Shown: piece after piece, positions 33,553 through 42,057 of the stretch
Layout: every line of letters starts with the position of its first letter
Numbering within the stretch: the first letter of the stretch is position 1
From: Amycolatopsis sp. 195334CR
GTDB lineage: Bacteria > Actinomycetota > Actinomycetes > Mycobacteriales > Pseudonocardiaceae
Assembly (NCBI RefSeq): GCF_017309385.1
Contig: NZ_JAFJMJ010000001.1
Coordinates: 868,001 to 932,000, forward strand
DNA: 64,000 nt
Reading direction: 5' to 3'
The notes under the pieces: model-generated
Databases searched by the model: none
Told to the model about the DNA's origin: nothing
The model's input: the letters and a program-made list of their open reading frames with translations, nothing else
Program-made: the position numbers and the translations under genes

Positions 33553-34098
33553 GTGAGCAGAATGGTCGCCGTGACCGCGCCGCAGACGCAGGAATCGCCG
33601 GTGGTGGGCGAGGAGTACCTGACCGCGTGGCACGAGGCCGGGCACGCGGTCGTCTACCTGCTGCAGGGCCGGTCGCTGCGCTACGTCACGCTGCGGCCCC
33701 GCACCGCCGGGCGGGTCGGGTTCACCGCGGTCCGGCCCCGCCGGGTCGAGCTGTCGACGCTGGCGGTCGTCGCGCACGCCGGCCCGCTCGCCCAGGCCCG
33801 CTATGTTCTCGACACGACCAGCGCGGCCGAACGACTCCGCGAGGGCATCACGGCCGGCGACGTCCGCGTCGGCGCCTACCTGCATGGCGGCCACGACGAC
33901 CTGGCCGTGATCGCGCAGGCCCGCCGCGCCTACGGCCTCGCCGCGGGCCAGTCCGACCTGTGGGCGGGCATCGCGCAGGACTTGATCGACCGGTACTGGA
34001 CCGAGATCGGCCGTGTCGCCGCGGAGTTGCTCGAGCATCGGACGTTGACCGGTGCGCAGCTCCGTGCCTGCGTCCCGGGGCACCGATTCGCGCGCTGA
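33553..34098 (+). CDS. HEAGH zinc-protease-like protein on the opposite strand inside the Tad locus
   Basis: The 181-residue protein has WHEAGHAVVYLLQGRSL near residues 25-41, an HExxH zincin motif of the kind seen in FtsH/M41-like and other peptidase families. RYVTLRPRTAGRVGF and a second helical half with LWAGIAQDLIDRYW follow. No AAA domain and no membrane segment are visible, so this is not a normal FtsH. It is the only plus-strand gene among ~14 minus-strand pilus genes, diverging from the TadG-like gene and converging on the TadE-like gene at 34107. GTG 33553 has AGGAG 8 bases upstream; ATG 33562 is an alternative. Either an inserted gene or a locus-specific protease; family assignment is uncertain. 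Confidence 0.7.
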   Translation: MSRMVAVTAPQTQESPVVGEEYLTAWHEAGHAVVYLLQGRSLRYVTLRPRTAGRVGFTAVRPRRVELSTLAVVAHAGPLAQARYVLDTTSAAERLREGITAGDVRVGAYLHGGHDDLAVIAQARRAYGLAAGQSDLWAGIAQDLIDRYWTEIGRVAAELLEHRTLTGAQLRACVPGHRFAR

Positions 34099-34106
34099 GC
34101 CGGCCA

Positions 34107-34574
34107 TCAGGCACCCGTGCCCTGAGGCGAGGACCGGTAGGTGTCGACGACTTCGCTGGCGGTCGACTCCAGGGCTTTCCCGCCGGGGACACCGAGCAGC
34201 AGCGCCTGGCCGAAGTCGACGGTGCAGCGCACCCGCACGGTGACGGTCCCAGAGGGAACGAGCGAGCCGGACATCGTGGTGGCCACGCCCTGGCAGACCA
34301 GTCCGGCACGGGCGAGTGCGGCGCCGGCGGTGTCGCGGGCGGCGGCGGTGGCGGCCGGGGTGCTGCGGTGCAGGGTGGCGGCGCGGGCGGCCTGGTGCGC
34401 GGCGTCGTCGAGCCGCAGCCGGGCATCGACGCCCCGGTGCACCACGACCGCGAGGAACACCAGCAGCAGGACCAGGATCGGTGTCACGAGAACGACCTCG
34501 GCGGTCACCGAGCCGCGCTCGGCGACCCACCACCGCCACCACGCCGCACTCGCCCTCGGCCCGCGCCCGGTCAC
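34107..34574 (-). CDS. TadE-like minor pilin
   Basis: The 155-residue product has a short charged leader and the class III pilin-like signal [20 protein letters not shown], with Gly before the cut and Glu at +5. A 30-residue helix that holds the protein in the pilus and an extracytoplasmic part ([38 protein letters not shown]) follow. TadE proteins are processed by the dedicated prepilin peptidase (encoded here at 42575-43204) and are minor components of Flp pili. GTG 34574 has GGGGAGGGG upstream and overlaps the stop of the next gene upstream (GTGA). Confidence 0.82.
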   Translation of the reverse strand: MTGRGPRASAAWWRWWVAERGSVTAEVVLVTPILVLLLVFLAVVVHRGVDARLRLDDAAHQAARAATLHRSTPAATAAARDTAGAALARAGLVCQGVATTMSGSLVPSGTVTVRVRCTVDFGQALLLGVPGGKALESTASEVVDTYRSSPQGTGA

Positions 34575-35542
34575 GACAGCCCCTCCCCTGACCAGGCGCG
34601 CCGCACCAGTGCCCTCCCGGATAAGGCGCCGCGGCTGAGCCCGCGGAGCAGGACGCGGCGAAGCCGTGACCACGACGAGGGCGGCTGTTCCCACGGGAAT
34701 ACCCCCGCGCCGGTGATGTCGCGGGCAGCGGTGATGTAGGCGAACACGCTCTGCGGCAACGCTTGCGCGGCCTCGGACAGCCACCGAACCTCGCTGGGGC
34801 TGGGCAGGTCGGCGAGGGTGCTCTCGGTGCGGGTGGCGAGTTCGCCGTGGCGCAGTTTCGCCTCCCAAGCCCGGGTCAGCACCAGGCAGCCGTGCACGTG
34901 CCGCACGACCTCGTCCACAGCGTCGTCGATCACCTTCACCGCCTCGCGTGCCGCGGCGGCCAGCTCACCGACCTCAGTGTCGGGGTCGGCGGCGAGGTCG
35001 CCGGCCAGGCTCCGGGCGGCACGGGTGCGGTCCAGGCAGCACAACACCTGCCACACCACCTGATGCACCTCACGCGGCACACCCGAATCGATCCACGCCC
35101 GGGCCGGGCTGCGATGCAACTCGTCCACGCCCGCGATCAGGGCCCGGACCGCATGGCCGGCGGTACCGAGGTCGGTGAAATCACGGCTACGGAAGAAGAA
35201 CGCGCCCCGCGCGCGATCCAGACGGCAAGAACTGCCCGGGCCGTGGCGGTGGTCGGTAAGCACCCGAGCGGCGTGATAGCAGCCGGCGAACACACTCGCG
35301 CTCACCGCGAGGATCCCCACGCCGAGCGCGCCGACCGCGGCGCCGGCCACCACCGCGAGCACGACCAAGGCAACACCGGCGAGTCCGGTGAGGACAATCC
35401 GCGGACGCAGCCCCGCGCGGACTCGCTCACCACGCCACTGCGACTCGGTGATGCCTGGATTGAGCAGCATCGAATCCGGCCCGTCCGGAAACGTCGCCGC
35501 CCGCACCGGCATCATGACATCCGCCGAGCTGTGTTGTGTCAT
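34571..35542 (-). CDS. Membrane protein of unknown function in the Tad locus
   Basis: The 323-residue product has two adjacent membrane segments (residues ~48-92: [20 protein letters not shown], then [20 protein letters not shown]). A cytoplasmic-looking part follows, rich in helices with many charged and aliphatic residues ([30 protein letters not shown]). No enzyme motif is visible. It overlaps the TadE-like gene by four bases, so it is co-translated with it. Proteins like this occur in actinobacterial Tad loci without a known role. Confidence 0.65.
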   Translation of the reverse strand: MTQHSSADVMMPVRAATFPDGPDSMLLNPGITESQWRGERVRAGLRPRIVLTGLAGVALVVLAVVAGAAVGALGVGILAVSASVFAGCYHAARVLTDHRHGPGSSCRLDRARGAFFFRSRDFTDLGTAGHAVRALIAGVDELHRSPARAWIDSGVPREVHQVVWQVLCCLDRTRAARSLAGDLAADPDTEVGELAAAAREAVKVIDDAVDEVVRHVHGCLVLTRAWEAKLRHGELATRTESTLADLPSPSEVRWLSEAAQALPQSVFAYITAARDITGAGVFPWEQPPSSWSRLRRVLLRGLSRGALSGRALVRRAWSGEGLS

Positions 35543-35590
35543 CAGGGTTTCCTTTCGACTGGTCGCCTTGATCGCCGCTGTGGCAAGGAA

Positions 35591-36031
35591 TTACGACGCT
35601 GTGTCCGGCACGAAACGTTCAACCTCACCGGAGGCTTCGGCGTGCACGTGCAGGTGCACGCCGGGCAGCACCGCGGTGGCCTCGCCACGGATACTCACCG
35701 ACACCGCGGTCGCGCCGCGGGACACGGTGAGGTGGGGATCGCACAGGGGCCCGGTGGCGAGGTCGGCGAGCAGGCGCTGCCCGGCGGTGTGCCCGGCGCT
35801 GGCGGTGCCGTCGTGGGTGCGGGCGGCGGCCAAGGCCTGGGACGCGGCGGCCTGGGCGACGTGGGTGGCGTGCGACCACACGGCGAACTGGATGATCGCC
35901 AGCAACGCCAGCAGCAACAACGGGGTCGCGATCACCAACTCCACGGTGACCTCGCCCCGGTCTCCGTGCAGCGCGCGCCGGACACGCTCGGCCAGCGCGC
36001 CGGCACGATCGCGGGCGGCTCGGGTGGGCAT
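35591..36031 (-). CDS. TadE-like minor pilin
   Basis: The 146-residue product has a positively charged start, then GDRGEVTVELVIATPLLLLALL, where Glu at +5 after the Gly matches prepilin peptidase substrates. A short transmembrane helix and a small extracytoplasmic domain with two cysteines at most (LCDPHLTV) follow. A TadE-like protein, assembled with the Flp-like gene just upstream (2-base gap) and with TadC-TadB-TadA. ATG 36031 follows a purine-rich stretch. Confidence 0.8.
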   Translation of the reverse strand: MPTRAARDRAGALAERVRRALHGDRGEVTVELVIATPLLLLALLAIIQFAVWSHATHVAQAAASQALAAARTHDGTASAGHTAGQRLLADLATGPLCDPHLTVSRGATAVSVSIRGEATAVLPGVHLHVHAEASGEVERFVPDTAS

Positions 36032-36033
36032 CC

Positions 36034-36345
36034 TCAGCCGCCCAGGCCGAGGTCGATCGAGTTCGCCTTGGCGGTCAGTTTCGCCACGATGATCGCGATG
36101 ATGGCGATCGCGGCGATGGCCATCAGGGCGGTGACGATGACGGTGGTGGTGATCTCCCCGCGCTCCGGCTCGAGACGCAGCAAGGTGACGCGAGCGCGGC
36201 TGAGTTCCCAGAGCGTGTGGACGTACGGGACCGCAGCGGAACCTTCTGTTTCCTGGCCTGCGAACCATTCTTTATTGCGGGCGGAGCATGGTGCCGAACG
36301 GGCGTGCCGCTGGTACCGTGGCTGGGAAAACTGAACTTTGCGCAT
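36034..36345 (-). CDS. Small Flp-like pilin with N-terminal extension
   Basis: The 103-residue product carries ERGEITTTVIVTALMAIAAIA near residues 65-85, then a hydrophobic helix and a short tail (AKLTAKANSIDLGLGG). The Gly-Glu processing-like site and hydrophobic stretch are those of Flp or TadE-type prepilins. The ~60-residue Arg/Ser-rich extension before it is longer than usual, so the true start may be further in. ATG 36345 is chosen for GAGGAGG about ten bases upstream. Main pilin subunit is the likely role, by size and position. Confidence 0.62.
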   Translation of the reverse strand: MRKVQFSQPRYQRHARSAPCSARNKEWFAGQETEGSAAVPYVHTLWELSRARVTLLRLEPERGEITTTVIVTALMAIAAIAIIAIIVAKLTAKANSIDLGLGG

Positions 36346-36408
36346 CGCAGCGATGCCTCCTCTTGGATCGACGAACACAGATGCCGAAATCGTGAACCCG
36401 TAAACCTC

Positions 36409-37302
36409 CTAGAGTCCATTGAGGACTTGGATTACCGCGGGGTAGGCGATGAATCCGAGGAAGCCGAGGAACAGCAACGTGACCGGCAGAGCCATGCGTT
36501 CGGTGGCGGCCTGGGCGTCGGCTTCGGCGTCGGTGACCTGGTGGGTCCGCAGGGCTTGCGCTTTCGCGGCCAGCGAGGCACGCACCCGGGCGCCTTCGGT
36601 GCCTGCCAGCGAGATCGAGGCGGCGAGTTCGGACAGTTCGGCGATGTCGAGTTCCTCGCCGAGTTGGCGCAGCGTGTTCCACGGGGTGGTGCGGGTCAGT
36701 TGCGCGGTGTGCAGGGCGCGGCGGATCTTGGCGACGGCCGGACCGCTTCCGACGGCCGCGGCGTCGACGAGGGCGGCCTCGACCCCGGCACCCCCGGCCA
36801 GGGTGATCCACACCAGATCGAGGAACGCGGAGAGAACGTCGCGGAACTCGCGCCGCAGTCGAGTGGCCTTGGCCCGGACGTCGAGATCCGGGGTCAGGAA
36901 GCCGACGGCGGCGAGCATAAGCCCGGCCAGCAGAGACACTTCGCCCCCGAGCGAGAACCCGCCCACGGCGAGCAGGGCGTGCAGCAGCCACGGCGCCAGC
37001 AACCCGGCCACGGCGAGCAGCGCTTTCGACGCCAGGTGGGTATCCACGCCGCGGCCGGTGACCCGCAGATCGGCCTCGATCGTCGCGCCGGGCAGACCGA
37101 GCATGCGGAGACCGGGGACGAATATCCGGCCCCAGCGGCGGACCCAGGCGGCGTCCGCCGCGAGGACGATCGGTGTGGCCGGTGGCCGCGAGCTGAGCTG
37201 GGCGAGCCGGTCGCTGAGTGCTGGTGCCGGTGGCAGGGCCCAGGTCAGCAGCAACCACAGACCAGCTCCGACCCCGGCGCCGAACAGCAGGGCGGGGATC
37301 AT
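36409..37302 (-). CDS. tadC: TadC-like pilus assembly membrane protein
   Basis: The 297-residue type II secretion F-domain protein has a membrane start (ALLFGAGVGAGLWLLLTW), paired segments (LLAVAGLLAPWLLHALLAVG; VSLLAGLMLAAVGFLT), a cytoplasmic F domain with LRREFRDVLSAFLDLVWITL and GAGVEAALVDAA, and a final pair ending GFLGFIAYPAVIQVLNGL. TadC with TadB forms the inner-membrane platform on which the TadA ATPase acts. The ATG overlaps the TadB stop by four bases. Confidence 0.9.
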   Translation of the reverse strand: MIPALLFGAGVGAGLWLLLTWALPPAPALSDRLAQLSSRPPATPIVLAADAAWVRRWGRIFVPGLRMLGLPGATIEADLRVTGRGVDTHLASKALLAVAGLLAPWLLHALLAVGGFSLGGEVSLLAGLMLAAVGFLTPDLDVRAKATRLRREFRDVLSAFLDLVWITLAGGAGVEAALVDAAAVGSGPAVAKIRRALHTAQLTRTTPWNTLRQLGEELDIAELSELAASISLAGTEGARVRASLAAKAQALRTHQVTDAEADAQAATERMALPVTLLFLGFLGFIAYPAVIQVLNGL

Positions 37303-38231
37303 GACCGTTCACCTCCGCCAGCCGTCACGGCGTCGCCGTCAGGCGTCCTTGTCAGGTCCGGGGCGTCGAGCGCGAGCACCCGCGGCTGTCCGCCGCTGGT
37401 GGCAATCCGGGCGAGCCAAGCGAACCCGCCGGCGAACAGGCCGCCGATGCCCAGCAGGACGAGCTGGCCGGTGGCGGTGTTGTAGACGTCGAGGTAGGCG
37501 CGGTTGAACAGCACGACCCCGGCGGCGAAGGCGAGGGTGGTGGCGACGATGACCCGCACCGACGTGCGGGTCCGGGCGCGGCCGGTTTCCACCCGCATGC
37601 GCATCGCGGCCTGTCCGCGGGCGGTGGTGGCCAGGGAGCCGAGCAGGTCGCCGAGCTGGCGGGCCTGGTGCTCGGCGGCGAGGACGAGGGCGGCGAGGAC
37701 GAGGTCCGCGGTTGGGTCGTCCAGCTCGCGCGCCAGCGTTCGCAGCGCCGGCGGCAGGCGCTGCCCGCTTTCCAGCCTCGCGGCCAGCGTGGCGACCTCG
37801 CCGCGGATCGCCGCCGGCGCGAGTGGAGCGGTGGCGAGAATGGCTTGCTCGAGCCCGGCCGCGGCGGACAGGACGTCGCGCAGCATCTCCGTCCACGACG
37901 CGATCGCCTCGATCCGCGCGACCCGCCGCCGGTGGGCGCGGTCCGGGCCGACCATCCGGGGCAGGAACCACACCGCCGCTGCGGCCAGCACCGCGCCGAC
38001 GATCCACCCGGTCACGGCCCCGGTCAGCACGCCCGCGCCGACCGCCACGACCAGGCGCAGCAGAGCACGCCGGTCGCCGGCCTGGCCGCGCGCGGCGCGA
38101 GCCCACGTGCGAGGACGCGAGGGCGACGACACCGCCGCGGGCCGGCGCCAGGCGGCCACGACCAGCAGTACGCCGGCGGCGGCACCGAGACCGAGCGCGG
38201 CGGCAAAAATGGTGGTGGTGTCGAGGCTCAT
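37299..38231 (-). CDS. tadB: TadB-like pilus assembly membrane protein
   Basis: The 310-residue type II secretion F-domain protein has an N-terminal membrane segment (TIFAAALGLGAAAGVLLVVA), an Arg-rich loop and a second pair (VVAVGAGVLTGAVTGWIVGA; VLAAAAVWFLPRMV). The cytoplasmic F domain (IASWTEMLRDVLSAAAGLEQAI, ELDDPTADLVLAALVLAAEH) and a C-terminal pair follow. It starts inside the tadA stop (ATGA at 38228-38231) and ends inside the tadC start, so tadA, tadB and tadC are strictly coupled. Its role is the membrane platform for Flp pilus assembly. Confidence 0.9.
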   Translation of the reverse strand: MSLDTTTIFAAALGLGAAAGVLLVVAAWRRPAAVSSPSRPRTWARAARGQAGDRRALLRLVVAVGAGVLTGAVTGWIVGAVLAAAAVWFLPRMVGPDRAHRRRVARIEAIASWTEMLRDVLSAAAGLEQAILATAPLAPAAIRGEVATLAARLESGQRLPPALRTLARELDDPTADLVLAALVLAAEHQARQLGDLLGSLATTARGQAAMRMRVETGRARTRTSVRVIVATTLAFAAGVVLFNRAYLDVYNTATGQLVLLGIGGLFAGGFAWLARIATSGGQPRVLALDAPDLTRTPDGDAVTAGGGERS

Positions 38232-39607
38232 GGCGTCCACCACCCCTCCGGCCGACTGAGCAGATCCGGGTCGAATCCGGCGGCGACGAGGTCGTCGAGG
38301 GTGTCCGCACGCAACGCCCCGGCCACCGGGACGGCGCGGCGGTCCGGACCTTGGCGGTAGACCTCGTTGGAGATCACCGACCCGGCCTCGGCATCGACCA
38401 CCTCGCGAATAGAGGCGATCACGCGCGTGGTGCGATCGGCGGCACGGTCGAGGTGCACCACGAAATGCACCGCGCTCCCGACCAGCAAGGCGGTGGCTTC
38501 CAGCGGCAACCGTTCCGGACCCTGCGCGGCGTAGGAGGCGAGCCGGGTGAACGCGATCTTCGAACTGCTCGCGTGCAAGGTGGCCATGGAGCCGTCGTTG
38601 CCCTGGGACATGGCGTTGCACATCGGGATGACTTCGGCGCCGCGGATCTCGCCGACGATCACGCGGTCCGGGGACATGCGCAGCCCCCAGCGCACGAGTT
38701 CGGCTTGGTCGATCGCGCCCTCGCCCTCGACGTTGGGTTCGCGGGCCTGCAGGGCGGTGACATCGGCGTGCAGCTGCGGGTCCAGCCCGAGGCCGAGTTC
38801 GAAGGCGTCCTCGACGGTGACGACGCGTTCGAGGGGATCCATCTCCGCGGCCAGGCCCCGCAGGAGCGTGGTTTTCCCGGCGCCGGTGCCGCCGGTGATG
38901 AGCACGTTCTTGCGGGCTCGTACCAGCGCGCGCAGGAAGCGCTCCAGGCCGACGTCGAGGGTTCCGCGGCGGCGCAGCTGGGCGAGGGTGGCGGTGAGGT
39001 AGCCGTGCCGGCGGATCGTGCACGCCGTCACCCCACCCGCAGTCAGGCCGAGCACCGCGAAGAGCCGTTCGCCGCCGGGCAGTTGCAGGTTCAGCGCCGG
39101 GGAGCCGCGGTCGAACCGGCGCTCCTCGGATGAGGCGCGCGCCGCGAGCGTGCGAATCAGGTCGGTGAGTTCCTCGTTCGAGGCCGCCACCGGCGCAGCC
39201 TGGGTGCGGCTTCCGTCGTTGTACTGGACGAACACCCGGTCGTAGCGATTGACCGCGATCGTCTCCACCGACTGATCGGCCAGCAACGGCTGCAGACCTC
39301 CGAGGCCGAACATCTCGTCCAGCAGCTGCTCGACCACTCTCCGCTCGGTCTCGGAATCGAGCAGCGCGTGCCCGGCGAACAATTCGTCCTCGGTGTGCGC
39401 GGCACTCGCCTCGTCGAGGAGTTCACGACCGATCTCCCTGCGCTGCGACAAGCTCAATGGGCCACCACCGACGCCGGTGACTGCAGCAACTCGAGCCGGC
39501 AGGTCGGTATGCAGCGCCATCTGGAGTCGCGCGCGTAGCCGCTGTTCCGCGCCGGACATCCCTGCCTCGGATTGAGGTGCATGGCGCAGTTGCTTTATCG
39601 AGTTCAT
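38228..39607 (-). CDS. tadA: TadA/CpaF-type pilus assembly ATPase
   Basis: The 459-residue secretion ATPase has a conserved N-terminal domain (DEMFGLGGLQPLLADQSVETI), Walker A GGTGAGKTT (residues ~239-247), an acidic box near VVTVEDAFEL, Walker B-like RVIVGEIRGAEV, and the His box SMATLHASSS. It should hydrolyse ATP as a hexamer in the cytoplasm and drive Flp pilus assembly. ATG 39607 is chosen over the one three codons earlier because the upstream TadZ-like gene stops in a 4-base overlap with it (ATGA) and the GGAAAGG site then has normal spacing. Confidence 0.95.
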   Translation of the reverse strand: MNSIKQLRHAPQSEAGMSGAEQRLRARLQMALHTDLPARVAAVTGVGGGPLSLSQRREIGRELLDEASAAHTEDELFAGHALLDSETERRVVEQLLDEMFGLGGLQPLLADQSVETIAVNRYDRVFVQYNDGSRTQAAPVAASNEELTDLIRTLAARASSEERRFDRGSPALNLQLPGGERLFAVLGLTAGGVTACTIRRHGYLTATLAQLRRRGTLDVGLERFLRALVRARKNVLITGGTGAGKTTLLRGLAAEMDPLERVVTVEDAFELGLGLDPQLHADVTALQAREPNVEGEGAIDQAELVRWGLRMSPDRVIVGEIRGAEVIPMCNAMSQGNDGSMATLHASSSKIAFTRLASYAAQGPERLPLEATALLVGSAVHFVVHLDRAADRTTRVIASIREVVDAEAGSVISNEVYRQGPDRRAVPVAGALRADTLDDLVAAGFDPDLLSRPEGWWTP

Positions 39608-40479
39608 GGGCGCCATTCCTTTCCAGCGGCGGCGGACGGCAGTGGCGGCGCTCGCAACGGCTGCGGACCGGGCGCGACCGTGCCGTCGGGTTGGCGCACC
39701 AGTTGGGGCGGCACGCCTGGCACAGCTACCTCTGTGTTGGGCACCAGCGGTCCGGCTGGAGTGGGTGCTGCGAGGGCACGGGCGAGGGCGGCCGTCTGCC
39801 GTGCGAGACCTCTCGCGCCGCGACGGCGTTCCCGCGGCGGGTGTCCGGTCAGAGCGGCGGCAGCGGCCGGATCATGCGGGATGCGGCCGATCGTCGGCAC
39901 GCCGAGTTCACGCTCGACTTCGGCGGTCGCATAGCCGTCGCCAACGAGCAGCAGACCGGGACGCGGCGTCCAACGAGCCAGGTCACCCAGCCGGGCCGCG
40001 GTGTGGGCGAGGTCGTCGGCTCGGGAACCGGTCACCACGACCAGCGCGTCGGCACGGCGCGCAATCGGTTCCGCCGGTGAACCGGGATCGATGCGCCCGC
40101 AATCGGCCAGCACCACCACCCCCGGTTCCTGCGACACGGCCTGCACCAACGCCCCGCCCTGCGCGGCGACCAACGTGCACAACACGGCACGCGCATGTGT
40201 CCCGCCGGGCGGGGCCACCAACGCCCGCGCACCGCCAGGCAAGAACTGGGTGTGTTCCCAGACCACCGCCGGTTTCTGCGGGCGACGCGAGGCAGCAGCG
40301 AGGCTGACCAGGCCCGGTGTGATCGGCAACCCGAACCGCATCGCCAGATCACCCCCGGCCGGATCGACCTCGGCGACCAGCCGAGCGACGACGTCTGCCT
40401 TCGGCCACTGCCAGACGAGCGCCACGGCCAGGGCCGTCACGCCGGGCGAGCCGTGCAGCGAGCACAACGCGATCAGCAT
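39604..40479 (-). CDS. TadZ/CpaE-like MinD/ParA-type protein
   Basis: The 291-residue ParA/MinD-fold protein of the TadZ/CpaE type starts MLIALCSLHGSPGVTALAVA, where the usual GKGGxGKT P-loop is replaced by HGSPGVT, lacking the lysines. This loss is known in several TadZ-like proteins. Later segments (VAEVDPAGGDLAMRFGLP, VVVLADCGRIDP, ADALVVVTGSRADDL) follow the MinD plan with an intact DPAGGD switch-like motif. Such proteins place the pilus machine at a pole or site in the cell. The C-terminal ~60 residues are Pro-rich. The start overlaps the stop of the SAF-domain gene by one base (TGATG). Confidence 0.85.
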   Translation of the reverse strand: MLIALCSLHGSPGVTALAVALVWQWPKADVVARLVAEVDPAGGDLAMRFGLPITPGLVSLAAASRRPQKPAVVWEHTQFLPGGARALVAPPGGTHARAVLCTLVAAQGGALVQAVSQEPGVVVLADCGRIDPGSPAEPIARRADALVVVTGSRADDLAHTAARLGDLARWTPRPGLLLVGDGYATAEVERELGVPTIGRIPHDPAAAAALTGHPPRERRRGARGLARQTAALARALAAPTPAGPLVPNTEVAVPGVPPQLVRQPDGTVAPGPQPLRAPPLPSAAAGKEWRP

Positions 40480-41174
40480 CAGCGCCCACCGCCCGCCGGC
40501 TGCATCACCAGCGCCACCTGCTCCGCTGGCACCAGGGCGAGTTGCGAGGCGCTTGTCGAGTCCAGTTCCAGGGAAACCACCCTGGTCTGGTCAGTACCGG
40601 GAGGTGTGACGCCGACGACGGTCGCACGCCAGGAGGTGCCAGGACCGTACTTCTGCTCCACGGTCGATGCGCCACCCGCGGCGACCACGGCACTCACCAC
40701 CGTTCCGGCAGCTACCTCGGGCGGAGCTTGTCCGGGCCCGATAGCCACCGCCAGCACCGCACGTCCAGCCGCGGGAACCGCGGGTTTGCCCACCGCGTCC
40801 TGGCTCAGCAGTGCTCCGGGACCGAGGCTGGTCGCCATCGGGCGCCCCACCACACTCGCCGCCTGGTCGACGTGAACCAGTGCCGCGCCGGACCCCGCGG
40901 AGACCTCGATGGTGCGCAGATCGGATGAGGTCAGGATGTGCCCGACCGTGACCGGGCGCGCCAGCGCCAGCATCGGCACCCGTTCTTGCATGCTGGTCGT
41001 CCACCAAAGCGCGCCGCCGACGCACAACACGACCAACAGCGATCCAGTGACCAGATGCGGTACCTGCCGCCTTCGGCCTCGGTGCAGCCCCGAACCAGCC
41101 GGGTGCAGCCAGGATGAGGCGCGCGATTCGTGGTGAGGACCAGGGCGGTGTACAGGGGTTTCGGTGCTGGCCAC
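40479..41174 (-). CDS. CpaB/RcpC-like SAF-domain protein
   Basis: The 231-residue product has a basic start, one membrane segment (HLVTGSLLVVLCVGGALWW, residues ~42-60) and a SAF-like domain in which PMLALARPVTVGHILTSSDL and the later AAGRAVLAVAIGPGQAPPEV are typical of the CpaB family. CpaB/RcpC proteins are thought to act in the secretin-related part of Tad loci. Gram-positives lack an outer membrane, so here it would act at the membrane face. GTG 41174 has GGAGG 7 bases upstream. It is tightly packed with its neighbours. Confidence 0.82.
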   Translation of the reverse strand: MASTETPVHRPGPHHESRASSWLHPAGSGLHRGRRRQVPHLVTGSLLVVLCVGGALWWTTSMQERVPMLALARPVTVGHILTSSDLRTIEVSAGSGAALVHVDQAASVVGRPMATSLGPGALLSQDAVGKPAVPAAGRAVLAVAIGPGQAPPEVAAGTVVSAVVAAGGASTVEQKYGPGTSWRATVVGVTPPGTDQTRVVSLELDSTSASQLALVPAEQVALVMQPAGGGR

Positions 41175-41214
41175 GGCCAACCTCCAGGCGTGGATCGAAG
41201 GGGAAGAGCCGGTC

Positions 41215-42057
41215 CTATTCGGTTCCGAGCGCGTGCGATTCGGCGACTCTGAACGTCGTGGCCGCACTCGTGGTCAAGTCAGGCAAGGCGCCGGACTCGC
41301 CGGCACCGGACCAGGTGATCCGCCAGCGAACCGTCGCGCTTACGGGGAATCGCTCGTCCGGAACTCCAGCCGATGAGCGGTGGTAGGTGTGCCCGCAGTC
41401 CGGTGACGCGGCGTGCGGGTTCCCTCCCCCGAGATAGGGCGTTCCCGCGCCGGTGCAGGTCACCGTGGCGCCGTCGCCCATCGACCAGGCGACATCGACC
41501 GGGGCGGCGGTCACGGTGACCGATACCCCTGGTACTGAGGCGGTTGACGAGTACGGGCGCCAGGAGCTCCGGTCGAGCCACAGCCAGGTCGGCACCTCCA
41601 CCAGCTGAGTCCCAGCCGGATTCGAGCCGACTCGCGGCCTCGGCAGCCGCAGCTGAGCGCGCGCGAGACGCGCTACCTCGCCCGGCGTGAGCTGAGGAAT
41701 CTGCACCGGCAGGCGGGCGCGCCCGTCGACCTGACCTCCCATCGTGCACTCGTGCACGTACCAAGGGCCAGGTGCCGAACCGGCTGGTGCGGTATACCCG
41801 CTGGCGACGTAAGTGCAGTTCGACGGCGACCCGCCAGTTGCCGGCGTGCCCGCGTCCCCTGGCGCCTTCCCTTTGGCAGGCGGTCCGGAAACCCGGTTCC
41901 CGGTCGAACCGGGAGTTCCGACCGTCACGTCACAGCTCGGCTGTCCGCTCTGGGTGCAGTCGATGTCGCTCCACGGGCCATCGGCGGCAGCGATTCCCGC
42001 CCCGGCGATGGACACACCGAGTGCGCACACGGTGACGCGCATCGCCGCGGTCAACAT
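41215..42057 (-). CDS. Secreted Tad-locus protein with signal peptide
   Basis: The 280-residue product begins MLTAAMRVTVCALGVSIAGAGIAAADGP, a signal peptide with cleavage near residue 26. The mature part is Cys-poor but has pairs that could form disulfides (DIDCTQSGQPSCDVTV; NCTY; HECTMGG) and a late domain with VTVTAAPVDVAWSMGDGATVTC, reminiscent of PKD or Ig-like repeats. The middle (YVHECTMGGQVDGRARLPVQ) has a strand-rich look. Actinobacterial Tad loci often encode such an exported protein of unknown task. Its start overlaps the end of the next gene upstream by seven bases; ATG 42042 (MRVTVC) is an alternative start. Confidence 0.72.
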   Translation of the reverse strand: MLTAAMRVTVCALGVSIAGAGIAAADGPWSDIDCTQSGQPSCDVTVGTPGSTGNRVSGPPAKGKAPGDAGTPATGGSPSNCTYVASGYTAPAGSAPGPWYVHECTMGGQVDGRARLPVQIPQLTPGEVARLARAQLRLPRPRVGSNPAGTQLVEVPTWLWLDRSSWRPYSSTASVPGVSVTVTAAPVDVAWSMGDGATVTCTGAGTPYLGGGNPHAASPDCGHTYHRSSAGVPDERFPVSATVRWRITWSGAGESGALPDLTTSAATTFRVAESHALGTE

